A stretch of 64,000 nucleotides of DNA from Bacteroidota bacterium (GCA_018267095.1 JAFDZC010000011.1:62001-126000); one strand, 5' to 3'; positions 1 to 9,686 are shown, counted from the first letter of the stretch. Notes: generated from the letters alone by a model not told the origin. A program made the numbers and translations.

Positions 1-527
1 GTGAGTTTAAAACTTTCACTAGCTAAAAGAATAATTCCGCCAATAATTAAAATAAACTGGCGCAAGAATTCTGCAATGGTAGAGGTAAGTGTGTCTTGAA
101 TTTGTGAAATATCCGCGCTGATGCGACTGTTGAGCTCGCCCACGCGTTTGTGAGAGAAAAACGTCATCGGCAATTTGATTAGATTTCCGTAGAGTGCTAA
201 TCGTAGGTTGGCCAAAGTGTTTTCGGTGAAATTGACAAAAAGCGAAAGCCTGAAAAAGGAAAAAAACGATTGCAAAAATAAAATACCGACCAAACCCAAA
301 GCGATGTTGTTGGCGAGTTTTGTGTCGTGATTTTTAACGCAATCAACAAGCATTCCCATAAGTTTTGGAAAGGCTAGAGCAGTAGCACCGGTGAGCAAGA
401 GAAAAATGAGGCCCAAAAAGAATTTCCATTTGTGTGGACCGGAGTATTTAAAAATGAGCGCAGCTTTTTGCAGTGCACTTGTGGTAATTTTTGATTTGGG
501 TAAATCGTTTTCTTTGAAACGGGCCAT
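1..527 (-). CDS. ABC exporter, N-terminal membrane domain (partial)
   Basis: This is the first 175 or so residues of an MsbA/BmrA-type ABC exporter; the rest, including the nucleotide-binding domain, lies beyond the window start. I translated it by hand from the ATG ending at 527. It begins MARFKENDLPKSKITTSAL, followed by a hydrophobic segment (about residues 36-55), a second (about 75-92), and a helix ending in VGELNSRISADI, the first intracellular loop motif typical of type I ABC exporter membrane domains. A third membrane segment follows near the edge. The family exports lipids, drugs or peptides as homo- or heterodimers; the substrate cannot be read from this part. A good promoter lies just upstream. 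Confidence 0.85.
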   Translation of the reverse strand, partial: MARFKENDLPKSKITTSALQKAALIFKYSGPHKWKFFLGLIFLLLTGATALAFPKLMGMLVDCVKNHDTKLANNIALGLVGILFLQSFFSFFRLSLFVNFTENTLANLRLALYGNLIKLPMTFFSHKRVGELNSRISADISQIQDTLTSTIAEFLRQFILIIGGIILLASESFKL

Positions 528-543
528 AAAATATAATTTGCTT

Positions 544-574
544 CAAAAGTAAGTCAGAGTTTTTTTAGCCACAA
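544..574 (-). promoter_or_regulatory. Promoter for the ABC exporter
   Basis: On the minus strand TTG (572-574) is followed after 20 bases by TACTTTTG (544-551), matching the Bacteroidetes sigma consensus TTG-N17-23-TAnnTTTG. Transcription would start about 10 bases before the ATG at 527, which supports that start codon. Confidence 0.6.
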
Positions 575-639
575 AATACTTGTGTACAGCTGGGTAAGAA
601 TTAACAAATATTTAGGAGCAATTTTTTCTGAAACAATCC

Positions 640-669
640 TTGCAGATATGATTTGTAAATGTATATTTG
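640..669 (+). promoter_or_regulatory. Promoter for tRNA-Val
   Basis: TTG (640-642), a 19-base spacer, then TATATTTG (662-669): a full match to the Bacteroidetes promoter consensus. It ends 14 bases before the tRNA. The tRNA-Arg promoter in this window has the same elements and the same 19-base spacer. Confidence 0.75.
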
Positions 670-683
670 CACCACCTTTGAAA

Positions 684-758
684 GGGCGATTAGCTCAGCT
701 GGTTCAGAGCACCTCGTTTACACCGAGGGGGTCGGGGGTTCGAACCCCTCATCGCCCA
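684..758 (+). tRNA. tRNA-Val (anticodon TAC)
   Basis: A cloverleaf can be drawn by eye. The acceptor arm GGGCGAT pairs with ATCGCCC, the D stem is GCTC/GAGC, and the anticodon stem CCTCG/CGAGG encloses the loop TTTACAC with anticodon TAC (reads GUA, valine). The T stem GGGGG/CCCC surrounds TTCGAAC. The 3' CCA is not encoded. The gene is followed at once by a strong terminator. Confidence 0.97.
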
Positions 759-760
759 CA

Positions 761-793
761 AAAAAAGCAGTCTTATTCGGACTGCTTTTTTTT
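761..793. terminator. Bidirectional terminator between tRNA-Val and the metalloprotease
   Basis: The stem GCAGTC/GACTGC with a 7-base loop (773-779) is flanked by six A on the left and eight T on the right. It can therefore stop transcription of the tRNA on the plus strand and of the convergent protease gene on the minus strand. Confidence 0.85.
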
Positions 794-813
794 GTTTTAT
801 ACTTTGTTTTATT

Positions 814-3800
814 TTACGGATGATTTGAATAGACTGAATTATCAGAGTTGTTACTGATGAGAGAAACATCACTCAAGTCAATCGAACCATCACCGTTAAG
901 ATCCGTTGCCAAGTCTCCGAATGCAGAGTTATCACTGTCGTTGCTGACTTCGCTTACATCAGATAAATCAACGGTTTCATCTTGATTGATGTCTCCGGAA
1001 TATGCTCCCCAAACATTCGTTTCAAGTTGTCTCATATTTGAACCAAATGCTTTGTTGGCAGCAGTACTAAAGTCATAACTGGTTGTTGATGCACTCAGCG
1101 TAACCGGATTGGCACTCCAGGTTTGTATAGAGTTTCTATATTTAAAAGCGACATAAAATGAACCAATTTGCGCAGGACTAAAAGTAACTGTCGCTGTGCC
1201 ATCGGTTTTGAGTAAAGCTTGTGAAGTTGCTATCAATGCATAGGTTGTTGGGTTTCGCAATTCAACCTCAATATTGCCTACATCTGTTGTCGAAAGGCTT
1301 GTTCCTTGATTTAGCTGAACCGGTTGCATGCTATGGGTGGAAACATCATAAAAACCTTCAATATAAGCTTTCAAATTGAGCGTGTTGCTGGCTGCCAATA
1401 TTTGTACTGAATAATCTTCAACTTGTCCGTATGAAAAGGTTTCACAAGCAGTTGGAATAGCATTGTATTTTAAGGATACGCGCATTCTGGTAACACCGGT
1501 GGTTGCTGTTGCCGGTATGGTAAATGTTCCTACAATCGGCGTGGTGGTTGAAGCAGCTCGAGTGTATACGGTCTCTCCGGTATCGGCAAAATCGCCATCA
1601 CGGTTGTAGTCAATAAACACAGCATAACCTTCGCTAAAAGTAGAACCTGTCCATGTAGGTGTAATGGTAATAGTCTGACTTGAACCCAGAGTAACATCGG
1701 TTGAAAGATTGGTAAAATCTGTATAGCCTGAACCTCCGGTAGAAACATTGTCTATGGTTCCGAATTGAACGCGACCAATCAATTCATCGGCTACGCTGTT
1801 TCCTTGCGAAGTACAATAGGTAAATTGTGCTGTTGTTACCGTATATACATTACTAGCAACCGATGTATTTCCGGCGGCATCTTTTGCTTTTACGGTAAAA
1901 CTATAAGAAGTCAGTGGTGTTAGTCCGGTAACTGTATAATTGCTGTTGGGTGTGTTGCCCAGTAATGTTGCGCCTTGATATACGTCATAAGAAGTTACAC
2001 CCACATTATCTGTGGCTCCAGACCATGTCAACAATAAACCGGTACTGGTGATGTTTGTGCCGGAAAGTACTGGCGCTGTTGGAGCAGTGGTGTCGGGTGC
2101 TTGTGTGGTTACGTTGACTGCATTGCTGGCTACCGAAGCATTGCCCGCCGCATCTTTGGCTTTTACGGTAAAAGTATAAGTTGTGGCTGCAGTTAGTCCG
2201 GTAACATTATAAGTGGTAAAAGTAGTATTTCCCAAAAGCGTGGCTCCTTGATACACATCATAACTGGTCACCGCTGTATTATCTGTAGCACCAGACCAAC
2301 TCAAGGTAGTGGTGGTCATGGTTGTGCCGGTAGCACTTAGTGTTGGAGCAGTGGGTGGTGTGGTATCCGGAGCTCCGGTAGTTACATTTACCGTATTGCT
2401 CAAAGCCGATACATTTCCGTCGGCATCTTTGGCTTTAACGTTGAAAGTATAAGCCGTAGAAGCTGTTAATCCGGTAACCGTATAAGTGGTATTTTGGGTC
2501 GTGGTCAACAAGACACCGTTTTTGTAGATTTCATAATTGGTCACAGCTACATTATCTGTCGCTCCGGACCATGAAAGTTGCGTGGTGGTTGATGTGGTAT
2601 TTGAAGCTGAAAGAGTCGGAGCAGTTGGCGGAGTCGTATCGGCTGTTCCGGCCGTGATCGTAAAGTTGGTATTGGATATATCGTAGAAAATGTGATTCGT
2701 TCCGCGGATCATAATGCGGTTGGTCGTTCCGGGGATGTTTGGAATCGTAAGCGCTTGCGTTCCGTCATTCGGCGTAGCTGAAGCCAATACAATCGGAAAC
2801 GAAGTTCCGCCGTTGGTTGAAAGTAGAATATCTACATTGGCACAATTTACCCCATTGGCGGTGGTTCCGGCTACATTCCAAGTAATGGTTTGACTCGTGT
2901 TTCCCGCATAAGAAACTACTGTGTTTGGTGCGGTGATGGCAAAAGGACCGGCTGTGGCATTTACTGTAACCACCATGTCGTCACTGTTGTTTGCTCCACC
3001 GTTGGCTTTGTTGTCGCGCACCGTCAATCGGAAATTTAAAGTTCTGGCTACCGATGGAAGCGCTTCAACAGTAATTTCTGTGCCAGCAGTTGTGGTTGCA
3101 CCGGACAAAACAGAGGCTAAAATCGGAAAGGATCTGCTCGGATTGGTTGATGGATTATAAGATCTAAAGTTTACCCCGGAAGTTTTAGTAGCACTCGGAG
3201 CGGTTGTAGTTGTTTGATTGTCAAATTGTTCCCAGCAATAGGTGAGTGTATCGCCATTGGCATCGGTTCCGGATCCGGTCAGTAAAAACGGTGTGCTTTT
3301 CGGAACGGTGTAATCTAAACCTGCATTTGCGGTCGGAATTGCATTGCCTGTATTAATGTTGGTCGAACAAGTCTTGGTTTTGATGTTGTTGGTCACTTGT
3401 TGAATACTAATCGCATGAAAATAGGCATCTGAGTGCGGTTGAACATCCATGGCTGTGATTCCGGCATAACCCATGATGGTCGAACCTGACCCAGGTTCCA
3501 TTTGTGCGCCGGTTCCTTCGTTTCCACCGTGTGTCCAAGTGTGGTTCGCTCCGAATTGATGCCCCATTTCATGGGCTACATAATCGATGTCAAAATTATC
3601 TCCTTGTGGAATTGCATCGCCCGGCGAAGTAAATCCGCTTCCCTTGTTTTCATCAGTTGTACTGGCGGTATCATCCACGCAAATACAACCAATACAACCG
3701 GCATTTCCGCCGCCGCCGCTGGCTCCGAATAAGTGTCCAATATCATAAGCAGCATTGCCAATGGTGTTGGTTAAGTTGTTTTGAAGTTCGGTATTCCAAG

Positions 3801-4623
3801 CACCCCCAGAACCGGTAGCCGCTGCTGAATACGGATCGGTAGCAGCATTGGTATAAATCAACACATCATTATTGGCAATAAGGTTCATGTGTGAATTAAA
3901 ATCCATTTCAAAAACACCATTTACACGGGTCATGGTGGCGTTCATTCCGGCCAAAGCTAAGGCTTTGGTTCCACCGAAATAGGTGGTGTATTCGCCGGTT
4001 ACGGATAATGCCAATCTGAAGTTTCTCAAAATACCGTCATCGGCATTTGGTCTAGCCGCCAAAGATGAAGTTCTGATGGTTTGCTCGGGCATATTTTGCA
4101 CCATACGGCATTCAAACTTGTTCAAGCCTTCAATTTTGTCTTTTTTGTTATACACTGCATAAGCACTTAAATCAGCAGTGTAAGGTTCAATAAAAACGGC
4201 AGAACGATCGGCCTTGAGCATCATACTCTGAAATCCCAAAGGTGATAAGCTACAATAAATTACTGCGCCGGGATGATCAATGCTTTGTCCAACATACGAT
4301 TTGATTTCGGGATATTTCTCTGCCAAAACCGGATCCATATTCGAAAATTGGTAAAACGAAAAACGCTCTAATTGCCCATCAGCATTGGGGATTTCAACGG
4401 TGATTCCCTTTTGTTGTATCGACTCAAATCGTTTGGGAGAATTCTTCAAGGCACTTTGTAGCGCATTGAAATCTAAGTTGTATAGTTGAAACTTAGTTAG
4501 ATTTTTTTTGTTTTCTAAAGCTTTTGAAGTGTAATCTGAAGCATTGGTTTTGTTCCAGATAGAATTTTGAGCTAAGGAAATAATTGATGTTAACAAAAAC
4601 ACCACGAGTAGTTTAGCTTTCAT
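814..4623 (-). CDS. Secreted reprolysin-type metalloprotease with FnIII, GEVED and dockerin-like repeats
   Basis: A 1269-residue multidomain exoprotease. A signal peptide (MKAKLLVVFLLTSIISLAQ) is followed by a propeptide-like region and a zinc protease domain with HEMGHQFGANH, the HExxHxxGxxH signature of metzincins of the reprolysin (M12B-like) group. A Met-turn-like IMGYAG lies just downstream. After Ig/cadherin-like sequence come three FnIII domains of about 90 residues, each opening DTTPPTAP or similar, then a GEVED-type domain (FIDYNRDGDFADTGETVY). The C-terminus carries two calcium-loop repeats, DINQDETVDLSDV and DLNGDGSIDLSDV, resembling dockerin. I see no canonical T9SS type A or B sorting domain, so the export route is uncertain. 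It is transcribed alone, with a bidirectional terminator downstream. Confidence 0.9.
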   Translation of the reverse strand: MKAKLLVVFLLTSIISLAQNSIWNKTNASDYTSKALENKKNLTKFQLYNLDFNALQSALKNSPKRFESIQQKGITVEIPNADGQLERFSFYQFSNMDPVLAEKYPEIKSYVGQSIDHPGAVIYCSLSPLGFQSMMLKADRSAVFIEPYTADLSAYAVYNKKDKIEGLNKFECRMVQNMPEQTIRTSSLAARPNADDGILRNFRLALSVTGEYTTYFGGTKALALAGMNATMTRVNGVFEMDFNSHMNLIANNDVLIYTNAATDPYSAAATGSGGAWNTELQNNLTNTIGNAAYDIGHLFGASGGGGNAGCIGCICVDDTASTTDENKGSGFTSPGDAIPQGDNFDIDYVAHEMGHQFGANHTWTHGGNEGTGAQMEPGSGSTIMGYAGITAMDVQPHSDAYFHAISIQQVTNNIKTKTCSTNINTGNAIPTANAGLDYTVPKSTPFLLTGSGTDANGDTLTYCWEQFDNQTTTTAPSATKTSGVNFRSYNPSTNPSRSFPILASVLSGATTTAGTEITVEALPSVARTLNFRLTVRDNKANGGANNSDDMVVTVNATAGPFAITAPNTVVSYAGNTSQTITWNVAGTTANGVNCANVDILLSTNGGTSFPIVLASATPNDGTQALTIPNIPGTTNRIMIRGTNHIFYDISNTNFTITAGTADTTPPTAPTLSASNTTSTTTQLSWSGATDNVAVTNYEIYKNGVLLTTTQNTTYTVTGLTASTAYTFNVKAKDADGNVSALSNTVNVTTGAPDTTPPTAPTLSATGTTMTTTTLSWSGATDNTAVTSYDVYQGATLLGNTTFTTYNVTGLTAATTYTFTVKAKDAAGNASVASNAVNVTTQAPDTTAPTAPVLSGTNITSTGLLLTWSGATDNVGVTSYDVYQGATLLGNTPNSNYTVTGLTPLTSYSFTVKAKDAAGNTSVASNVYTVTTAQFTYCTSQGNSVADELIGRVQFGTIDNVSTGGSGYTDFTNLSTDVTLGSSQTITITPTWTGSTFSEGYAVFIDYNRDGDFADTGETVYTRAASTTTPIVGTFTIPATATTGVTRMRVSLKYNAIPTACETFSYGQVEDYSVQILAASNTLNLKAYIEGFYDVSTHSMQPVQLNQGTSLSTTDVGNIEVELRNPTTYALIATSQALLKTDGTATVTFSPAQIGSFYVAFKYRNSIQTWSANPVTLSASTTSYDFSTAANKAFGSNMRQLETNVWGAYSGDINQDETVDLSDVSEVSNDSDNSAFGDLATDLNGDGSIDLSDVSLISNNSDNSVYSNHP

Positions 4624-4720
4624 ATTAATTATGTTTTGTTGAGGAAAGAATTCGCAAGCAAAGTTATCAAAATTATGAAGTTAAGTTGCTTTATTTCAGA
4701 CATATTTTGAAAACAGCTTC

Positions 4721-4757
4721 CAAAAAAGAAACCCTACCAAAATGATTGATAGGGTTT
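4721..4757 (-). terminator. Terminator of the type B sorting-domain gene
   Basis: Read on the minus strand, AAACCCTA pairs with TAGGGTTT across a 13-base loop and is followed by CTTTTTT. It begins 19 bases after the stop codon of the upstream 1045-residue protein. Confidence 0.8.
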
Positions 4758-4775
4758 AAACATTTTTCTTTTAAC

Positions 4776-7700
4776 TTAGTGTTCTCGAATCAGATAGACC
4801 CAACCGGTTTTGCTTTTTCCGGAATTAAAATCAATGACATAAAAATAGGTTCCGTCGGGCAGGTAATGATCGTTATAATCCTTGCCGGTCCACTCTTTTT
4901 TGTAATTGCTTTTTGAATATACCTCAGTACCATAGCGATTAAAAATCTCCAAACGTTTGACATCGAGGTTGCTCAAATCAAAAGCATCATTCAAAGTGTC
5001 ATCGTTTGGTGAAATTCCTTTGGGTATCATGCAATTAACGCTCGAAACAATAACCGTTTGCTCTTTGGTACAACCGTTGATTTCTTTGACTACTTTATAA
5101 GTTCCTTTTTCGGTAATAATGACTGAAGACTCAGTGCTAATGATTTCATTCTGCGCATTGTACCAAGTAAAATGACTGTCTTCAACCACTTCAAAAAGCG
5201 TGACACTTAAGACAAGCTTCTCATTGACACAATCAGAGTTGACTACAAAATCTGGAACATCTATAACATTGACCGTGAATGTAAAATTGCTCGCACAAGT
5301 ATTGACCAAAGGAGTAAAAGTGTAAACGGTTTCTCCTAAAGTTGAATAATTGATATAGGCCGGAGACCAACTGCCGTAAATACCATTATCCGAAATATTT
5401 GGTAAAATGGCCGGAGGAACTTCATCAATCGGACGATAACAAGCCGTTGTATAAGGATCAAAGCTGAAAATCGGGATTATATTATTTTCAACAATGACAA
5501 CTTCAGCCGTTGTGGTATTGGCGCATTGACCATCATTAGGCGTAAAAGTATAAGTGGTAGTTGCTGTGTTGTTGAAGGCCGGCGCCCAACTTCCGGCAAT
5601 GCCTTCAATAGAGGTGTCGGGTAATGGATTGTTCAAGATTTGCCCAGAGCAATAGGGTCCTACTGGGTTAAAGGTGGGAGTTCTTTTTTGATTGATGATT
5701 ATTTCAAGAGTAGTGGTGGTGGCACATTGACCAACATTGGGAATAAAAGTATAGGTGGTGGTTTGGTTGTTGTTAAAAACGGGTGTCCAATGACCTAAAA
5801 TTCCATTTTCAGATAATAAGGGTAACGGATCACTGATGTTTTCACCTGCGCAAAACGGACCTACTTGTGAAAAAGCGGGTGTGACGCTCGGATTGATAAC
5901 CACTTCAAGAGTTGTGCTGCTGGCGCATTGGCCTGCATCAGGAGTAAAGGTGTATGTAGTGGTTTGTGTGTTGTTAAAATTAGGTGTCCATTGCCCTGTA
6001 ATACCATTGCTCGAAATCTGAGGAAGTGGCGGATCGGTCATAATTACTCCGGAACAAAAAGGTCCAATTTGTGGGAAAGTTGGAACCACATTACCACTAT
6101 TCACATTCACTGAAAACTGAACTGCACTGGCACATTGCCCAACATTGGGTGTAAAGGTATAAATTGCAGAAGTTGTATTGCTTACCACTGCCGGTGACCA
6201 TGTTCCGGTTATTCCGTTGGGTGAAGTATTGACCAGCGTTGGAACATTTGCGCCGCTGCAAATGGCGAGCGAAGTCGGAAAATTCGGAACGATTGAATTG
6301 TTGACGGTAACGGTTACTGATTTGGTCAAGACACATTGAGTAGTCGGACCGATAAATGACAAATCGTCTAAGGCAAAATCATTACCGGTAAGCACCGTGT
6401 TTCGATCATACAAGATTATATTAGCCACAGTATTGCTGCCTGAATTCCACGTGTAGGTATGATTAACCCATGAAAGCGTATTGATGGGCGCTGCGTCGAT
6501 TCCGACAGAATTGCCGTTGATGATGACTTCTAAATTAGCTAGGCTTGGCAAAGCGGCTGTTCTTACCCAATAGCTGAAAGTGTAATTTTGGTTGGGTGTT
6601 ACCGGAACCGATTGCGACCAGACTTTGTCATTGCCTGAATTTTGTGGTGAGCCGTCAACAACCAACATCAAACCGTTGCCACTGTGGTCTGTAAATGAAG
6701 CAAATCCGCTTTCCCAATTTTGTGGGTTTGAAACGATGCCATAAGCTCGTTGATTTCCGTTGGGATTGTTGGGGGAATAGTATATATAATCCGTAACAAA
6801 TCCTTTATCACCTTGAGAAAAGTCATGGTTGAAAATCAGATTTCTGTTGCTTCCTACATTCGAAGTTACTGTATAAGTGGTGCTCACCGCCGGGCTTACT
6901 TGTTGACTGGCTGCGGTGGGATTTAGGTTGTTATCGGACGGATTCGAAGTCCATTGATAACCAGAGTTGCTTCCGCTAACCGATATAGTAGCAGATTCGT
7001 TTTGACAAATTGTCGTCGGACTGCTGATGGTCAAATCTTGTGGTTCGCTCAAAACTATGTCGTTGATATGAATCTCGCCATCGGCACCTTCAAGAATATT
7101 TAATGAATAAGTTCCTGCCGGTAGTCCGGTAAAAATACCCGTACCGTTGTTGGCCGAAACAGTTCCGGTAATCCAATAATAATAGGGAGGATTGGCTCCG
7201 GAGCCATAACCGATGATTGAACCGTCAGCTGCACCCACGCAACTCGGATTGATTGTTGAATATTCAAGATTGAATGGAGCCGGTGGACCAAACAAAGCAA
7301 AATCATCTACAGCGAAATCGTTTCCAATTGCGGTTGTATTATTGTCCCATAATTCAATGTTCACGCAATTGTTTGTGGCGGTGAAGGTATAAACAACTTC
7401 TTGCCAACCCTCAGCGGGTAGTGGCGCAGTAGCGTTTCCTGAGATAAGTGTAATATTGCTCGCGCCGATGATTTGATAACCGATATTCGCCTGATTGCTT
7501 GAATTGGTAACTTGCGTCGAAACCGATTTTATCCAATAATGAAAAGTATAATTAGTCCCGACCGTTAAATTACAGACGCCGCCGCCGTTGTTGCCCGCGC
7601 GCCAAAATCTTTGCTGTCCGCCGGTTGTAGTTCCGTCAACCACCAGCATGTGACCCGTTCCGGTCGTGTGATCTCCGCCCGAGATAAAAAAAGCTGTGTT

Positions 7701-7913
7701 CATCGGTTGCGGATTGGTGGTTACCGAATAATTTCCGGGTGAGGTATTTCCTGAATAAGGCGGATTGATGTTGTTATAAAAACTACTGTTGATATTAAAG
7801 CCGACACCGTTTCCGCCGCTCTCGAAGTCTCCGTTATTGAGTAAGTTCTGTGCTTTTGCAATTTGTAGTGTCAACAAAAAAAAGCTAGCCAATAAACCTA
7901 TTTTTTTTTTCAT
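4776..7913 (-). CDS. T9SS type B sorting-domain adhesin-like protein
   Basis: A surface or secreted protein of 1045 residues. I chose the ATG at 7913, which gives a clean signal peptide (MKKKIGLLASFFLLTLQIAKAQ). A longer in-frame start at 7958 would overlap a promoter-like TAAATTTG at 7956-7963. Two carbohydrate-binding-like beta-sandwich modules (opening NLLNNGDFESGG and NLIFNHDFSQGD, each closing with DFA-DD) sit in the first half. Four repeats of about 70 residues follow, each with GP-F/Y-CSG/AG, NGI-G-W-P, TTTYTFTP and GQCA. The last 85 residues, starting IPKGISPNDDTLNDAFD, form the gliding-motility-type C-terminal domain (type B signal) that directs T9SS export. The ligand is unknown. 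Confidence 0.88.
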   Translation of the reverse strand: MKKKIGLLASFFLLTLQIAKAQNLLNNGDFESGGNGVGFNINSSFYNNINPPYSGNTSPGNYSVTTNPQPMNTAFFISGGDHTTGTGHMLVVDGTTTGGQQRFWRAGNNGGGVCNLTVGTNYTFHYWIKSVSTQVTNSSNQANIGYQIIGASNITLISGNATAPLPAEGWQEVVYTFTATNNCVNIELWDNNTTAIGNDFAVDDFALFGPPAPFNLEYSTINPSCVGAADGSIIGYGSGANPPYYYWITGTVSANNGTGIFTGLPAGTYSLNILEGADGEIHINDIVLSEPQDLTISSPTTICQNESATISVSGSNSGYQWTSNPSDNNLNPTAASQQVSPAVSTTYTVTSNVGSNRNLIFNHDFSQGDKGFVTDYIYYSPNNPNGNQRAYGIVSNPQNWESGFASFTDHSGNGLMLVVDGSPQNSGNDKVWSQSVPVTPNQNYTFSYWVRTAALPSLANLEVIINGNSVGIDAAPINTLSWVNHTYTWNSGSNTVANIILYDRNTVLTGNDFALDDLSFIGPTTQCVLTKSVTVTVNNSIVPNFPTSLAICSGANVPTLVNTSPNGITGTWSPAVVSNTTSAIYTFTPNVGQCASAVQFSVNVNSGNVVPTFPQIGPFCSGVIMTDPPLPQISSNGITGQWTPNFNNTQTTTYTFTPDAGQCASSTTLEVVINPSVTPAFSQVGPFCAGENISDPLPLLSENGILGHWTPVFNNNQTTTYTFIPNVGQCATTTTLEIIINQKRTPTFNPVGPYCSGQILNNPLPDTSIEGIAGSWAPAFNNTATTTYTFTPNDGQCANTTTAEVVIVENNIIPIFSFDPYTTACYRPIDEVPPAILPNISDNGIYGSWSPAYINYSTLGETVYTFTPLVNTCASNFTFTVNVIDVPDFVVNSDCVNEKLVLSVTLFEVVEDSHFTWYNAQNEIISTESSVIITEKGTYKVVKEINGCTKEQTVIVSSVNCMIPKGISPNDDTLNDAFDLSNLDVKRLEIFNRYGTEVYSKSNYKKEWTGKDYNDHYLPDGTYFYVIDFNSGKSKTGWVYLIREH

Positions 7914-8091
7914 AGCTAAAAAAAGGGTATTAGTTGATGGTATCAATGAATCATTCAAATTTAAAAGATTATCTTATTAAATCTGAACAAAGCAATCATT
8001 TATGCAGAATGTGCAAAACGGAATTTTAACTCAAGGTTTTGATTGCAGAAAATTCGAGAATTGTGCTCACAACTCGTAATTCGTTCAAAAT

Positions 8092-8469
8092 TTAGGGTTT
8101 GGTAACTTGAGTGAGCACCGCGCGGGTCTCGTAGTTAATCACTTCAAGGGTAATGGTTTGCTGTTTGCCATTTCTGCCTTCGATGATGTATTTTTTACCG
8201 CCTTTTTCAACGGCGATATTACTTTTATCAAAATCGACATCACCATAAGTCAAGGAGTTTTTAATATCGGTTGAATCAACTTGACATTCCTTCATTTGCT
8301 CGATGGCTTTGGGCGAAAATTCAAAAGGTTTGGTGCGCAGATTATTCAGTACACGGGCATTCGGAAAGTAGTTGCAACGCGTATCTTTGCCAATAAAAAC
8401 AGCGGTCACGAAAAATAAGCCCAAGGTAAAACCAATCAAGTAATAAGCAAAACGATAACGAAATCTCAT
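8092..8469 (-). CDS. DUF4258 domain protein, membrane-anchored
   Basis: A 125-residue protein with one N-terminal membrane segment (about residues 9-27, YYLIGFTLGLFFVTAVFIG) and a small soluble domain resembling DUF4258, whose function is not known. Membrane-anchored copies next to alanine dehydrogenase and tsaE are a familiar flavobacterial arrangement (from memory, not searched). It is the last gene of a minus-strand run starting at porX, 35 bases downstream of the dehydrogenase. Confidence 0.75.
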   Translation of the reverse strand: MRFRYRFAYYLIGFTLGLFFVTAVFIGKDTRCNYFPNARVLNNLRTKPFEFSPKAIEQMKECQVDSTDIKNSLTYGDVDFDKSNIAVEKGGKKYIIEGRNGKQQTITLEVINYETRAVLTQVTKP

Positions 8470-8504
8470 GTGGAATTTTTTGGCAAAGGTAACGTAAAGC
8501 TTCT

Positions 8505-9686
8505 TTAGAAAACAATTAAATTAATGTCGCTATCAGGCAAATTAAACCAATCGCCAATGGCTTGATTGGTCAAGATTCCGTGGTAGAGATAAACGCCATT
8601 TTTAAGGCCTTTGTTGCAGCGAATTGAACTCTCGATTCCGCCATCTTCGGCAATTTGAAGTAAATAGGGTGTGATGATATTGCTGATAGAAAGCGAAGCT
8701 GTTTTTGAATAGCGCGAAGGAATATTGGGCACGCAATAATGAATCACACCGTTTTTGACAAAAGTGGGTTTTTCGTGGGTGGTGATTTCAGAGGTTTCAA
8801 AACATCCGCCCGTATCAATGCTTACATCGACAATGACCGCCCCTTTTTTCATATGCTCGACCATGGTTTCGGTCACCACCACCGGACAGCGGTCTTTTCC
8901 GCGCATGGCTCCAATGGCTGCGTCACATCTGCGGAGCGCTTTGAGCAAGGATTTGGGTTGTATGGTCGAGGTGAATATGCGTTGGTTCAAGTTGTTTTGC
9001 AAACGACGGAGCTTGGTGATGGAATTGTCAAAAACCTTGACGTTGGCTCCGAGCCCGAGTGCAGTTTTGGCGGCAAATTCGCCAACGGTTCCCGCACCCA
9101 AAATGACTACATCCGTAGGCGGTACTCCGGTAATATTTCCAAAAAGCAAACCTTTGCCAATCATCAGTTCGGCGGCTACTAATATCGAGGATGTTCCGGC
9201 AATTTCGCTGAGTGATTTTACCGCCGGATAGGATCCGTCTTCGTCTTTGATAAATTCAAAAGCCAGCGCGGTAATCTTCTTTTTTGTGAGTTCTTCGAAG
9301 TATTCCTTTTTGCGGGTTTTGAGCTGAATGGCCGATATAACAATGGTTTGCGGATTGACCATTTTGATTTCATCCATCGTTAGCGGCTCTACTTTGAGCA
9401 ACATCGGACAACCCAAAACTTTCTGAGTATCATTGGTAATCTCGGCTCCGGCATCACTGTATTCTTGATCAGTATAGCTTGAATTGAGTCCGGCTCCGGC
9501 TTCCATCATGACTCGATGACCGTGCGAAGTAAGTGAATTTACGGCATCAGGCGTTAAACAAATTCGACGTTCTTGATAACTGATTTCTTTTGGGATTCCG
9601 ATAAAAAGTTCGCTTTTGTGACGGGCAATTTCAAGTTTTTCTTCTTGTGGAAGCAGTTGTTGTTTGGTAAACGGAGTTAACGCCAT
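8505..9686 (-). CDS. ald: Alanine dehydrogenase
   Basis: A 393-residue NAD-dependent enzyme interconverting L-alanine and pyruvate plus ammonia. The N-terminal domain has GIPKEISYQERRICLTPDAV, the opening typical of the alanine dehydrogenase/transhydrogenase family, and the Rossmann domain has VVILGAGTVGEFAAKTALGLGANVKVFD. The late conserved motif reads VIHYCVPNIPSRYSKTAS. It is about 20 residues longer than the classic 370-residue enzymes, through an N-terminal extension (MALTPFTKQQLLPQEEKLEIARHKS) usual in Bacteroidetes. The tsaE gene lies 64 bases upstream on the same strand, so cotranscription is possible but not certain. Confidence 0.92.
   Translation of the reverse strand: MALTPFTKQQLLPQEEKLEIARHKSELFIGIPKEISYQERRICLTPDAVNSLTSHGHRVMMEAGAGLNSSYTDQEYSDAGAEITNDTQKVLGCPMLLKVEPLTMDEIKMVNPQTIVISAIQLKTRKKEYFEELTKKKITALAFEFIKDEDGSYPAVKSLSEIAGTSSILVAAELMIGKGLLFGNITGVPPTDVVILGAGTVGEFAAKTALGLGANVKVFDNSITKLRRLQNNLNQRIFTSTIQPKSLLKALRRCDAAIGAMRGKDRCPVVVTETMVEHMKKGAVIVDVSIDTGGCFETSEITTHEKPTFVKNGVIHYCVPNIPSRYSKTASLSISNIITPYLLQIAEDGGIESSIRCNKGLKNGVYLYHGILTNQAIGDWFNLPDSDINLIVF

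Noticed and set aside
582-857. Open frame across tRNA-Val and its terminator
   Set aside because: It runs through a clear tRNA and hairpin, so it is not a gene.
8739-9231. Long plus-strand frames opposite alanine dehydrogenase
   Set aside because: The minus strand encodes a complete, well-conserved enzyme; the opposite frames have no recognisable features.
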